A DNA stretch of 64,000 nt, from assembly GCF_037975245.1 (NCBI RefSeq), contig NC_092562.1, forward strand, positions 15,744,521-15,808,520, read 5' to 3'. The stretch comes from Apostichopus japonicus. Lineage: Eukaryota > Echinodermata > Holothuroidea > Aspidochirotida > Stichopodidae. The position numbers were made by a program, and so were the translations under genes. Below, one piece after another: positions 12,034 through 24,130 of this stretch; the first letter of the stretch is position 1; each line of letters opens with the position of its first letter. Under the pieces are notes generated by a model. That model was not told the DNA's origin. It did no database searches and saw only the letters and a program-made list of their open reading frames with translations.

Positions 12034-12055
12034 AAAAAAAAAAAAAAAAAAAAAA
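12034..12055 (+). repeat. Poly(A) tract
   Basis: 22 A in a row. It could be the tail of a retroposon, but no body is recognised upstream. Confidence 0.9.
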
Positions 12056-12957
12056 TTATCATTGAACATAAGAGATCCCAATTGTTGCTTTAAAAACCAG
12101 GCTTTATGTTTTCATTAAATCTTTTTAAAGTAGGTCATCCACTCCCATGAAGAACATAAAAACGTGATAAAAGCAAAAAGAACCCATCCTTTTATACAAA
12201 GAAAAAGAAACTGTGTGGAAAAGAACTGCCTTTTCTGCGTCTTTTCTTCATTATAATTTATCTTTCTCGTGGTACACTCTTGGGAGATATATCTGACTGC
12301 TCTTCAAATATTTGATTTTCCCCTGAAGGGTCCAGAATAATATAAGAGTTTGTAATATTCCTGATAAAGAGTAGCTTTGTGATATTGATAGTCTGTAGGG
12401 TTGCCTCTTTTAGTCCCCCCAACAGAGAGAACAGGATCTGCCTAACAGAGGAATTCAAGCAGAGTATATGTATATATATGCCTGGAAAGAGTTTGGATTT
12501 AACAGGAGGCCCAGGGGCGGTGTAAACTTCATTTTTTTTTTATTCTCTTTTTTTTTCGAAGTACTTTTAAGCTGTGAATACAAGTTTCCAATATTTCATG
12601 GTTAAAATGGCTCAGTGATGGATTTAAATGCATTCAAGAATGAAATGTATATACTACTTAGAGGAGGCTATGGGGTACTGCACATTGACTACACTATAGG
12701 ACTATGAGACAATTGCTGCATGGAAAAAGGGTGCTTACATTTTAAACAGCTGATGTGTATAGATAGTCCTGGTGTTCAAAGTGGAGGAAGTATGAATAGT
12801 CTTTAGTGTCGTTAGAAAAGTTTGGAGGGTCGTCAAGATATTTGGAAGAAGAAAGGAAATTGCTCGATACTTGTGGAAGAAAGTGGAAGAACTTTGAACT
12901 GGGATGATGTTGAACCTTGAACTTGATCAAGTTCTGATTTGTAGTTCTTACACAGAT

Positions 12958-13061
12958 CAGACCTCTGTGATTTGATCCCCTTGGTATAGACTAGTAATGG
13001 AGGGAGGATCAGACTCTGTCGTTTGATCCCCATGGTATAGACTAGGAATCACAGGGAGGAT
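12958..13061 (+). repeat. 52-bp tandem duplication
   Basis: Units 12958-13009 and 13010-13061 share TTTGATCCCC, TGGTATAGACTAG and GGGAGGATCAGA. A third start (CAGATCC) follows. The GGAGGATCAGATC word recurs at 14515 and inside the 57757 element. Confidence 0.85.
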
Positions 13062-13191
13062 CAGATCCGATGCTCAATTATATTCGTAATTTAAAGGCAG
13101 CTCGGGGTTGACCTGCGATCAGTGCTCAGTGACCTTTCGACATCCGGTCGTTGAGTGTTACGTGTGTCATTTGGTACAATAGTAGAAGGTA

Positions 13192-13557
13192 TTAAAGGGT
13201 GTGAAGAATCGCGCACAAAGAAACGCCTCATGCCGGTAATCTGACCTAGTTTCGAATGAGGTGTAACAGAAGTGTTAGACACCACCATCGATCCGAGAAA
13301 ATACACACACACAGCTTGCTACCATTGGTAATTAGACACTAGTGTACAGTCAGTACATTCAGCTGCGGTCAATAGCCACAGCACAGTGTACAAATGATGC
13401 AGCGATGGACATCTCAGGTCCAGCTAAAGATAACAAGGTATCACGTTTCATTACAGTACTGCATTTTGTAGCGAACAAAACGTCACTTGCAAGCAACGGA
13501 AAGTTAACTTTTTCAGATGGCCGCACGCGGTTTGGGGGGAGTCTTCAATGCCTTTAA
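13192..13557 (-). mobile_element. TTAA-flanked MITE, copy 1 (Kolobok/piggyBac-like)
   Basis: About 366 bp between TTAAAGGGTGTGAAGA and TCTTCAATGCCTTTAA. The ends are imperfect inverted repeats (AGGCATTGAAGACTC against AGGGTGTGAAGA) and both are bordered by TTAA, the target duplication typical of Kolobok and piggyBac transposons. There is no transposase frame, so it is a non-autonomous element. I define + as the orientation that starts AAAGGCATTGAAG. Four other copies lie in this window. Confidence 0.75.
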
Positions 13558-14863
13558 TAGCAGTGCTATACATCACAAGGCCTTAGGTTTTGCACCTTTC
13601 TTCTTCTCGTACACAAAGCACAACTTTTCTGTTTAATGATGGCGAACATGATGTCTGATACTTGAGTACAGGGTCTACTATAAACATGCAGGGGATCATA
13701 ATCAATTTATCTTGATTTAATGCAGAACACTTATCCTGGGGCCAGCTGATCCCTAACGTAATTGCAGCTCTGTTTCTGAGCACTCAGATTTAAGGGAGAC
13801 TCTCTTTTACGATAGAAAAATTGTTAAATGGAGTATTATTTGTGTTTGGTTTATATGATCGGTAAATTAGAAAACCACAGATGAGGTTCTTCGAAAACAG
13901 GAAAAAGTCACGGAGATGGTGGGATTCAAAACTTGGCACTAATATGACCATACTTAATAACTCTAGCATGCTTGGAAGCAATAGTTTACTTCTGCAGATT
14001 GTGTCTCTCTGGCCTCAAAAGTATGTTTATAATCCAAGCAGGTATATTGGTGGTCCGATCTAAATGTATTATATGGCTGGTAGATATGAAAACTTTAACT
14101 GTTAAACTAACTGATGGGAAAACCCCAATAAAGGTTAAAAAAGGTTGTTTGACAAATTGTCATGATATCACATGTAAGGATACTAATCAATCTCAATCTA
14201 AATGATAATCTGGAAGATAAAAAAGAGTAAATATATTCAAAAAATGTCAAAATATCAATCTAAAATTGTTTAGCAAAAAAAAAAAGTCTGTAAAGGAATT
14301 TTATTAGCTGCAGGGCTCGAATATACTTATGGCAAGAAAATGGGACATGACAGTCATATGTCATCCAGATCCACCAAACATTCACACTTGTTATTTTGTG
14401 ATCTCAAGCTCCAGATTAACATGCGATCTCCCCCCCCCCCCCCAATGGGAGGATTATGATCACTGGATCAGATCCCGAGTAGTGTGAGAGCTTTAGGAAG
14501 TTGATCTTGAATGGAGGATCAGATCCCCTGCAGAAGAGGTCTCTACCGGTTTACACGAGCCTATACTCCAGGTACAAAATATCAAGGTACAAGGTATTTA
14601 TGTATTCAACAAATTTTCCAATATATAAGTGGTAACCTATGTGGTTTGCTACAAACAAATTAGGTGGTGTGTCTGGCTGTGGGTGTAGGCCCCATATACA
14701 TTTGCGATATTCTAAGTTGTTTGTCTTCTGATGGGGTAGTTGTGGAACGTGAAGGAGACAACCATTTAATTCTTAAGTTAGTTTAAAGAAGTACAAAACA
14801 GTTACATCTTCATATATATATTTTTTCGTGATGGATGGAAATACAGAGAGATAGAGTCCTTGT

Positions 14864-14940
14864 TTTGATCACCATTGGATCAGATATTGTCCCTGGTAAT
14901 TTTGATCACCATTGGATCAGATATTGTCACCGTGGGTAAT
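14864..14940 (+). repeat. 37-40-bp tandem duplication
   Basis: TTTGATCACCATTGGATCAG followed by ATATTGTC occurs twice, starting at 14864 and 14901, each ending GGTAAT. Confidence 0.88.
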
Positions 14941-16698
14941 ATGCTGAAGCTATTTGTCTATTTGCAGGTTAATTATGGGATATGTAGGAAATAGTTATTT
15001 CCTCTCGGTAAAAGCGTTGCACTTGGATCCAACTTTTTAGTGAAATAAGTACAAAACAGTACATATATATATTTAAACTTTACAATGGTTGAACAAAAAC
15101 AAAGTTCTAGTTTATATAAATTGTGAGGAAATGATTACTTTAATATTTCCCCGACTCAGTATTGGTGGTTTTCAGATAATGGGTTTCATCTCTTAGATAT
15201 AGGTAGCTTTGAAATTAAAATGAATAGAGGGCTGTAAAATAGCTATACATACATCCTATGACACAGCTATTATACCGTATATCCCATATTAAAATCTTTA
15301 AATGTGCAAGTTGGTGTCACACGGACTTCTGAAGTTAAATTTACTTTCGTACAATTATAGAATAAAAAGGATGTTTGGGAGCCAGGATGTTGCATCTACC
15401 GCAGGTACAGACATCTATTTACCAGAAGTTGTAATAACGATCTATTTTTCCATCAAAATTTGGGATAATTTTGGGGAAACTTACAAGCTAATCCCTGAGC
15501 ATCAAGTACTTCCATATGCATGCTAAGAATCATTTAAAAATTGTAGCATTATGTTGACTTTGGTGGTGACAAAGATGACCTTTGACCTCCATAGAGTTTT
15601 AATGGTTCAATTTGGCTTTCAACAAAATTAGTATTTCAAACAAAGCTAGGATAAGAATTTCGGGAAGAAAATCTGGAATAATCTTATATGAGAGTATCCC
15701 AATTCAGTTCTGTTGTTTTTTGTGTCTGCTACAGTATGCATATTAAAGAAAAGTTAAGGCCATTAATGTATTATCTCCAATTATCCAATCTCAAATATGT
15801 CAAATGTTGTTTAGTACTATTTGTTGTTTGTGCTGTTTGTACAAGAGCTTGATCAGAAGTAGCATAACTAGCACACACACTGTATAAGCGTATATCTCCA
15901 TTAAAACCGATTTGAATATATCGGGAGAAAAAAAAAATTGTTGAGAAGAGATAAATATAGTCAACCAGTCAACAAAATGGAACTTTTCCTGATATTAAAC
16001 ATGTCGGTAATTGCGATATGAGACATAAGATGAAAGACATGCTTTAATACATAGTGAGCAACTTCCCCCCAAAAAATGCTGAGAAATGTTCTACCACATC
16101 CAATTAATAAGGATGGTTGGATCATTAATACTAGAGGAATAATTATGATTAAAGAAACCAGTGTACATTCCACAACCAGGGATAATTTCATACTTTGTTA
16201 AGATTGGACTTCATCTTTGAATCGTAGCCAATAGTCCCTCTCTTCCTTGCGAAATTGTTATCACTCGAAGAAGTCGTAGCCGAGGCTCGTAAGTTATCCC
16301 ACCCACCAGACCTCGTCAGTTTATACAATGATGAAGACGATGAAATACAATGTAGCGCTCCGGCCAGGCAAGGAATATATTTTGTTGTTGTAATGGAATT
16401 TTTTTTTTGCCTGATCGTGGTTTTGACAGTAATAGTGTGGTCTGTCATATTGCTGCCACATATATTACCTTCAACAATTTCCTCCAGCTTTACATTAATA
16501 ATGTTTATACTGCTGTTTATCCATAAGACTGCAATATTGTACTCTTTCAGATTACTCCGGGATGACATTCCTTCTCAAGAGCAGGAAGTTATCAGATCAC
16601 GGCTGCGTATCAATATGTATTAAAGCAGCATTTGAGGTTTCATTTTGGTTGATACAATATGAAAATAGAAAAATACCATAACGTCATATGTTCCTTCA

Positions 16699-16742
16699 TA
16701 AATATATATATATATATATACATATATATGTATATATGTATT

Positions 16743-16776
<34 letters not shown>

Positions 16777-16779
16777 TAT
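16699..16779. repeat. TA-rich microsatellite
   Basis: TA dinucleotides with occasional C and G (TATATATGTATATA). Confidence 0.95.
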
Positions 16780-17176
16780 CTTCAAGTTTAAGTAAACTTA
16801 CATTCTAAATAATGAAGAACATATAAATGATTTTTCTTATTATTTTTGTTTTATTATATTCTTTGTTTTGCAAGTGGTTGTATTGCTAGCATGATGAAAA
16901 AGTGTCTTGGTGATAGACATGTCAAATGGAATTGGTCTGAACTTGCTAGTCATTAATGTCCAGTTGGCAATCATATATCCTGTCGTCTTGGTGACAAACT
17001 TCTGACATTTTGAATGGTGTTGGTCTGAACTTTGCAATTTATATGACTGTCAATTGGACATTGGAGGGTGTCGTCATTTAAATTAGGTCATTAAATATAA
17101 AACAAAACTGTCAGCAAACTGCTTATCCACTAGAGAGTCTGTGTAAGAGAATGTGTAAAAGTAAGAGGGCCTGGCA

Positions 17177-17203
17177 TTTTGATCCTAGCAGGATCTTCTT
17201 CAG
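17177..17203 (-). other. Hammerhead-ribozyme-like core motif (weak)
   Basis: On the minus strand: CTGAAGA, then a perfect 5-bp hairpin GATCC-TGCTA-GGATC, then AAAA. This resembles the CUGANGA - stem II - GAAA core found in Penelope-like elements and related retroposons. Against it, the GAAA is AAAA and I find no matching stem I or III, so it is at best a decayed copy. Confidence 0.25.
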
Positions 17204-18400
17204 AGGCTGAATTTAATTAACATCGGCATATATTATCAAAATATTGTGGAAATTGGTGACTCAGTGATTTCAATTTCCTGAAACAGGGTTTTAGAATTGT
17301 TGCTTTACATTTTGGAAGAGGATTGAATGCAAAAATTAAAAGTATTCTGCATTTCACAATCATGTTTTTGAAAGTGCTGACAAAAATGTCATCAAAATAT
17401 TTGCTTCCAAATGAACTACCCGCAACATGCTGAAAGTTTTTTTGTAATTTTTTTTTTTAAAGTTTTTGAGTTTTCAAAATGCTCTTACACCTTGAAAAGT
17501 ACTCCCTCATGTCATTGATGGATGGTCAATAAATATCTAGTGGATGAATTAACTGATGTTTTCAATATTACCTCATATTTTGCTCATATAGTAAAACTTG
17601 CAAGGTCACCCCTCATACTGCCATGAATGCACGTAGCGTATGGATAGATCTTTATCCCTTTTGTGGGCAGACTAAACTCTAAAATATACACACAAGCAAA
17701 GACACAAACAACTTTCCTTTGTACCTTGCCTCCCCCCTCCCCTAACCCCCTGCCCCTCAGATTGCCTTGGCTGATGCTGCCACTGTTAATAACTCACAGC
17801 TATTTGCATCCACAAGTTTGTGGATTACACTGCAAGATCCATTTCAGTTGTGGGTCTTAAAGATTAGACTCCAGGAGCACCAATTTAATCCACATCCCTA
17901 TTCCTGTGACATTACCACTTTCTATACAATGTCATTAATGTAGTAAGATGGCTGTTGAGTGAGGGATAGGGGATGAGGGGAAGGGATGAAGGGGAGGGGG
18001 AAGGAGGAGGGAGGGTGATAAAAGAGTCAGCAAAACATGACCTTTGGGAACTATACTAGGTAGTAGATCAAGTGCATTTATGCTGTTGGTAAGTGCTGTT
18101 AAACATGAAGGTGACAAGTTATATTATCACAACAAATCTGTTCCATTTACACTTTAACATACACCTTTATACTAAAGCTACAAAAAATGCTTCCAATTTG
18201 TTAAAAGGAATTAACTTGAAAAGGATAATGAGTAGCATCAAGCATTTGTAAATCCAGACCACTATAACTGAAGTGTCTAAAGTGTCTACCCATTTACTGC
18301 ACTGTACCTGTCAAAACACAGTACTATGTATTGATCTATTGATCTGTAACTATAACGGAAGATTCTACAAGTACGCCAAGTCCTACTCTGTTCCCCTTGT

Positions 18401-18772
18401 TTAAAGGCATTGAAGACTCACCCCAAACCGCGTGCCGCGCTCTGAAAAAGTTAACTTTCCGTTGCTTGCAAGTGAAGTTTTCTTCTTGCCGCTACAAAAT
18501 GCAGACAGTAATGAAACGTGATACCTTGTTATCTTTTATCTAGACCTGAGATATCCATGGCTGCTATGTACTGTACACTGTGTTGTGGGTATTGACCGTA
18601 GCTGTATGTACTGACTGTACACTAGTGTCTAATTACCGACGGTAGCAATCTGTGTGTTTTTTTTTTGGGGGATCGATGGTGGTGTTTAACACTTCTGTTA
18701 CACCTCATTTGAAACTAGGTCAGATTACCGGCATCAGATGTTTCTTTGTGCGCGAGTCTTCACACCCTTTAA
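18401..18772 (+). mobile_element. TTAA-flanked MITE, copy 2
   Basis: About 372 bp in the opposite orientation to copy 1, from TTAAAGGCATTGAAGACTC to GAGTCTTCACACCCTTTAA. TTAA at both ends. It has a run of T and G replacing a few bases near 18658. The interior (GTTAACTTTCCGTTGCTTGC, ATCGATGGTGGTG) matches copy 1. Confidence 0.75.
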
Positions 18773-21043
18773 TGTACCTGCAGATATACTTTTTGAGATT
18801 TGTCCTTACCGGACTTTTCCTTTGTTCCTTCATTTCTAGGATTTAATTGTTCTGATGATATTTTATTTTTTGTTGTTGATAAAGTCAAGGGTCATCCGGT
18901 ACTTGGGACTCATTTGGTAATAATGAGTACGTCACTGTATTCCTCCCCCCCTCCTCCCCCTAAAAACGGAACAATTTTGGCAATCTAATTATCGCTCCTT
19001 TGATGGCAGATTTGTCCGCCTCCAGCATATTCCAAAGATCTGTCGCTAGCCACTAATAGTCAAATGTTCCCTTTATTGTCATTTTATATGAACCTATAAA
19101 AACCGGAGGCAAAACATATTTCTCTCCATATATTCAGCAGTGTTAGCTGAGCTCAGCGTATTTATGAACTCTCTAAATTTCCTCATCAAATATTGTAATA
19201 AAGTTTATCACATATGGAATGATAAAGGTCTCCTGATAATAATCGGAGGAGCTAAACAATAGTATATAGAGCAATATAAAGCTATATATATGGCTCACTG
19301 TGGGAGAGAATATAAAAAGTCAACGGTTTTCAACCGACTTTATATTGTGTATTGTAGGCCTGCATACAGAACATATATGTAACAAAGAAGCAGTATATGT
19401 ACATTGTAAGCTATTGTCTGCAATCGCAGTACATTTTCAATCTAAGTATGTTTCCTATTTTAAAGGTCATTCGTAGTGACCCTGAATATTAGCATGCTAA
19501 AATTATCATATTGCACCTTCCCTGGGGGCTTGTGCCTTCCAGGTTATTTTCTTGGATATTGAAGAATGTTGAAAATAGGGGCAATGATTGAGAGTGAATT
19601 TACACTTCTGGGTGTCACCGAACCCCATATTGTCTCAAATATATTTATGAACATGAGAATAATAAAATATTAAATCTTTATCCTATTTCCCCTGGCCCCC
19701 CAATTGACCCTGGGGCTCTAAGCCTGTCCCCCTCTCATTGGGCTTAGTCGAATGAGTCAATTAAAATGTCCCATTGAGGATCAATGCTACAGAGAGTGGC
19801 AGTATAAAGCCAGACTGTTTTGAAATTATGAGTGGCCAAATATGTATTACATTCTAGCATATTTGGGGTCAGACAACTGCCGATGGTTCATACAGTTGTT
19901 TTGTGTTGTAATGTTATACCTGATAATCTATGAATGTGTTTCATGTGATTAGTTGAAGCAAGTGGTATATATGAGTATTTAATCACCCCTCACTGATTCA
20001 TGCATGGACCCTATCTATCCTCCTGCACTTACTTCCTGACCTAGCTATCCTCCTTCCCTGATCTGACCCCTCCTTGTTGCCCCTCTCACTGTCCCATTTG
20101 CTTCCCTCCATCCTCTTTGACCCATTGGTTTAAAATATATGCATGTAATCGACTTAAAATTAGCAGGTGATTTAATTAGAAATTTGACTAAATGAAAGAA
20201 AAACAGACAATTTCAGGTATAAATTGAAGAGAAGGATGTTCCTTCATTTCATGAAAAATTCCCCCCCTCCCAAACCCCCCCCCAAAAAAAAAATTTGGTT
20301 AACTTAAAAAATTTTTTTCCAAGAGGGTTGCTTAGACTTAATGGGATGATAAAATGTACATCCTAATGTACCATTAAAGATGCCCTTCAATCTTTATGGT
20401 TTTACGTCAGTTGAGCTACGTAGGTTCGAGAGTCCTCGAACACATGCGACTTTTAATGACTGGGTATGTACCCTCGCAACATCGAGATTCTTGGTTAATT
20501 AGGCAAGAGGACATGAACGTATAAACAGAGACCACTTGTGTAAACCAATTAACGTGTGACTTTAATCGCTTCACAGTCACATCCATGATAACGACGACGA
20601 GAGAAGCCTTTCACCTGGCGGCCGCGTGCAATATTCGTGCGTCTTAATTCATCTATGAAATTTGTTTATCTCGGAGGCAACTTATAGCTGTTATCAGACT
20701 GGTGACAGAGACTGAGCAATTTAAAATTCACCCTTATATACTTACGTGCAAGGCCAGCGCTTGTCATTGAACAGAGAGAAATAATCTTCCAACTAGATTT
20801 GGAATTTTCCCGAGAAAAAGTGAAACATCTCTCAGAGAATAATTTATCGAGCATTAATGTGTCTTTTACCTATCTCGAGATAGTACAAACCAATTTCAAT
20901 CCAATTTCCCCTTAAATTCATGATACTGTGACAACTAACCAAAGCAGCTTAATTTTATTTAACTTACACCACTGTGTAAGAATCTTCACATCTAAATTGC
21001 AGGAAAATCTATTATGACGGAATAATTTGTCCGGTACCGCTTC

Positions 21044-21240
21044 TCAAAATGCTGCGCAAAACTGGACAAATTGCTTTGCACAGTGCAAAGATGCATAGCA
21101 GGTTTTTGTACACAGGATCCATAGTATTTTATAAGTGACAGAATCCAGGACCTTCAAAACTGCTTCACAAAATTTGAACACTAAATTATTACCTAATGAT
21201 TCTTCCTTTTTATGGTTAGAGCTCCCAGAGTTAAAGGTGG
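21044..21240 (-). repeat. Dispersed repeat, left arm of an inverted pair
   Basis: Its reverse complement aligns with 21360-21446 plus 21787-21850: shared words are AATAATTTAGTG, TTTTGAAGG, TATAAAATACTATGG, CTGTGTAC and GCAGCATTTT. A third copy lies at 7495-7640. I do not recognise the family. Confidence 0.6.
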
Positions 21241-21310
21241 ACTCAGGATGATTAACTATGTATATGTGTGTGCGCACATTGATGCATGCTAAGTACCCAA
21301 TGCAAATATG

Positions 21311-21860
21311 GGTGACATTTGGCCACCTTCAGATCCGACCCAGATCAGAACCAGATCAGCAATTTCAGGGAATAATTCAGTGCTCAAATATTTTGTTTTG
21401 AAGGCTCTGAATTTTGTCTTGTATAAAATACTATGGTCCCTGTGTACAGTGGCGGAGCTAGAGGTATTGGTCAAGGGGGGGGGGGGAGAATGGTCTGGAG
21501 GGGCGCTTTGAATTTTGGAATTTTAATAAAAGATACTCCCTAGATCGCCGGAAATGACCCTTTCCGGGCCTTGCTAATTTGCAGATAAACGAAGAATAAA
21601 TAGGTGTCATCGCCCAAAAAAATGTGACAAATGTCAATATGTAGATGAGAGCGCAATAAAAAAGACAATAATCGCGAATAAGTAAAAAGTGGTAAAAAGC
21701 TGAAAAGGGCGCCAGCAGTCCATTTGAGTCCGTCAGGGGGGGCATCCGCCCCCCCCCCCCCCGACTGTATGGACGCTCCGCCACTGCCTGTGTACAGTTA
21801 ATGCTACCTTTCGACTCGTTTAGCAATTTTCTTCCATTTTGCACAGCATTTTACTCCAGA
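21311..21860 (+). repeat. Dispersed repeat, right arm of the inverted pair, interrupted by the hAT MITE
   Basis: The arm consists of 21311-21446 and 21787-21860 with the hAT MITE inserted between. The join across the MITE restores CTGTGTACA, as in the left arm. This orders the events: older repeat first, MITE later. Confidence 0.6.
21447..21786 (+). mobile_element. hAT-type MITE with perfect TIR and 8-bp TSD
   Basis: A 340-bp element beginning CAGTGGCGGAGC and ending GCTCCGCCACTG, a perfect 12-bp terminal inverted repeat. It is flanked by identical 8-bp copies of CCTGTGTA (21439-21446 and 21787-21794), the target duplication length of hAT transposons. Long G and C runs lie just inside each end, a habit shared with other copies here. 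There is no transposase. It interrupts an older dispersed repeat, since the sequence on either side can be aligned without a break to other copies of that repeat. Confidence 0.85.
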
Positions 21861-21962
21861 ATTCTGATCCAGGATTTTAAGAAGGAGGGGGTCCGACCCT
21901 GAGGTCGTTAAAACACACTCTGTTGTAGACAAAGGGGTGTAGTGGGCCTTGCCCAATATTGT

Positions 21963-22115
21963 AGACATGAAATGGTGCATTCTAAGGTATATTTTGGATA
22001 AATTAGGTGTATAAAATAGGTATGACCTACATTCAAGGTGATGCTGATAACTACTTTTTTGTTGTTGAAAGGGAGGGGAGGAAGGTTGTTTATCACCCCC
22101 CCCCCACCACCCACA
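21963..22115 (+). repeat. Dispersed repeat, copy a
   Basis: Shares AAATGGTGCATTCT, ATATTT and ATAAATTAGGT with 27528-27690, in the same order, and like that copy ends in C-rich runs. Unclassified. Confidence 0.5.
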
Positions 22116-23996
22116 TCCCTGCCTGTTTGCTATGTGATACAGGATAAACTATTTCCTGAATTATGTCAATACATATGAGACTGGAATGGTGATTCTCTGA
22201 TCCAGTGTATTTGTGTATATTAATGTTTTATAATACCTTTACACTACCTGCACCCCTTTGAAAATAAAAAAATCGCAAAAAACAAGAAGGACTTTTTCAC
22301 CCGGCCCCCTAACCGGCTGTAGATGATTGCACATCTCTTTTAGGAAATTTGTTGGTTAGGCCTATTAGCTTTGTATCCTCTGGCGATGTGGGTCTTACCC
22401 CCAGGTTGAGAAAAAGGTAGTATATACAAAAGTTAAGGGTCATCTGTATTGCCCCCCTCCCCCAAATTTTTGCATTTTAAAACTTGCTACGAATTCCAAT
22501 ATATTTTGCTGCAGGTTTTTAAATCCCCTCCCCACCCCCCCTCCCCTAACTATTCCCAGCTGTTGATTGATAAAAATTAGATGATTAAATTATTGTTAAG
22601 ATAAGATTGTAAGATAATATCCTCCATTTTTCTATATAATTATAAATTTATATTTTGGAACAGTGCATTGAATGGGCCATAATCCCTAAAACAGGATGCA
22701 GTGGTAGCTTATAATAATAATAGTAACTTAAATTGTTTTTAACAATTCACACTGGCCATGATGTAATATTAATACCGCACAAGCAGCTGGGGGTTGGCTT
22801 GTTGGAACGTCGTAGGAGTATGCCATAAAGCAGAAACCATTCGGTTGTCCATGTTGTATGTTCCCTGTCATTCAGATTATTCTTGACTTATAATCCAGGT
22901 GTCCGGTTATTAAGATAAGCTAGAAAAGGACATTGTTTCAAAACACATCTCCCCTTCATATCTAACTGATAAAAGGGCAGGAAGCATTGGGCTGCAGTTT
23001 AACAGTTACCTAGAGAATTAGGCGAGCTTTCTCTCTGAGCCAACTTTGATAAGCCTTCTTGACTCTCGGAATGACGGTAGATAACATTCGGTGTGTGGTT
23101 CTAATTCCTGTTTACTCGAAGACCTAATAGGTCAAGCGGCTAGTGTAGTGGGGGCTGTCATCCAATCCCTAAAAGACCTCATCCTCTCCTCAAAATATCT
23201 CTCTCTGAGGAGGATGGGAGACACTTTCAAGTGCCCTTTGAATCCAACAAAGTGGTTAATTTGCATATGAAAGAGATATCAGTCCCCTTTGTTTTGGACA
23301 ATTTAAAGGCTGATACATTATAAAGAGGGAAAATCTTGACTGCTAAAAACAAGAAAGAAAAAACCCCATAGAAAGCCACACAAATGAAGAAAGTTTACAA
23401 CAGGTCTGTGTCATATTGTATGTGAACTGATTACTAAAATTATATGAGATTTCTACATTAAATAAACCACAATATTGTTTACCATATGAGGTACAGAGGA
23501 AAAACTGGTGCGCTTTTATGTAATCGGTATGTGTGGGCGATGAAGGTGCATTAAGTGGGGGGGGGGGTGGAGGGTGTTGGCAGAGGGTGTTGGAGATGAA
23601 GACTTGTTTTGTTCTGTTAATTGTAAGGGGAATCAGTGGGAGGCGGGGGAGGAAGTTTGGGAGGGGAGATTTTATTGGTGATGAATAAGACTCTGTGAAG
23701 GGTCAAATTCTTTAAGCTACAGAGTGCAGTGCATCTTTGCGTGTGGTTGTGTGTGTATGTTTGCATGTGGGTGTAATAAACTACATTGTATGGAGTGTTA
23801 ACCCTTGGACACATATCATACCGACAGTTTTTTAAAAGGCATTTTATGTTTAAGCATTTCTTTTATGGATAACCCTTATCATCAAACAAATCTCATCTGT
23901 TTACATGTAATTAACTACTGTAATATATCATTAATCCACACCCAATTAAGAAAGACATAATTGTCAAGAAAAGTCACACAAGATAGAGGCTGTCTG

Positions 23997-24130
23997 TAAA
24001 AAGGAAAGGAAAGGAAAGGGAGAAAATATAGAAAAAAAAATAGAAAAAAAAGAGAATTAAGAAAAAAAAAATGATTAGCAAAAAAGAAGACAATTAAGAA
24101 AGGAAGAACAAAAGTAAAGAAAGGGAAAAA
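23997..24130 (+). repeat. Purine-rich (GGAAA / poly-A) low-complexity tract
   Basis: Four GGAAA-type units followed by several A runs broken by G and T. Confidence 0.85.

Noticed and set aside
16255-16623. 122-residue open frame with a hydrophobic middle
   Set aside because: An equally long frame runs on the other strand, there is no family resemblance, and codon composition looks like intron.
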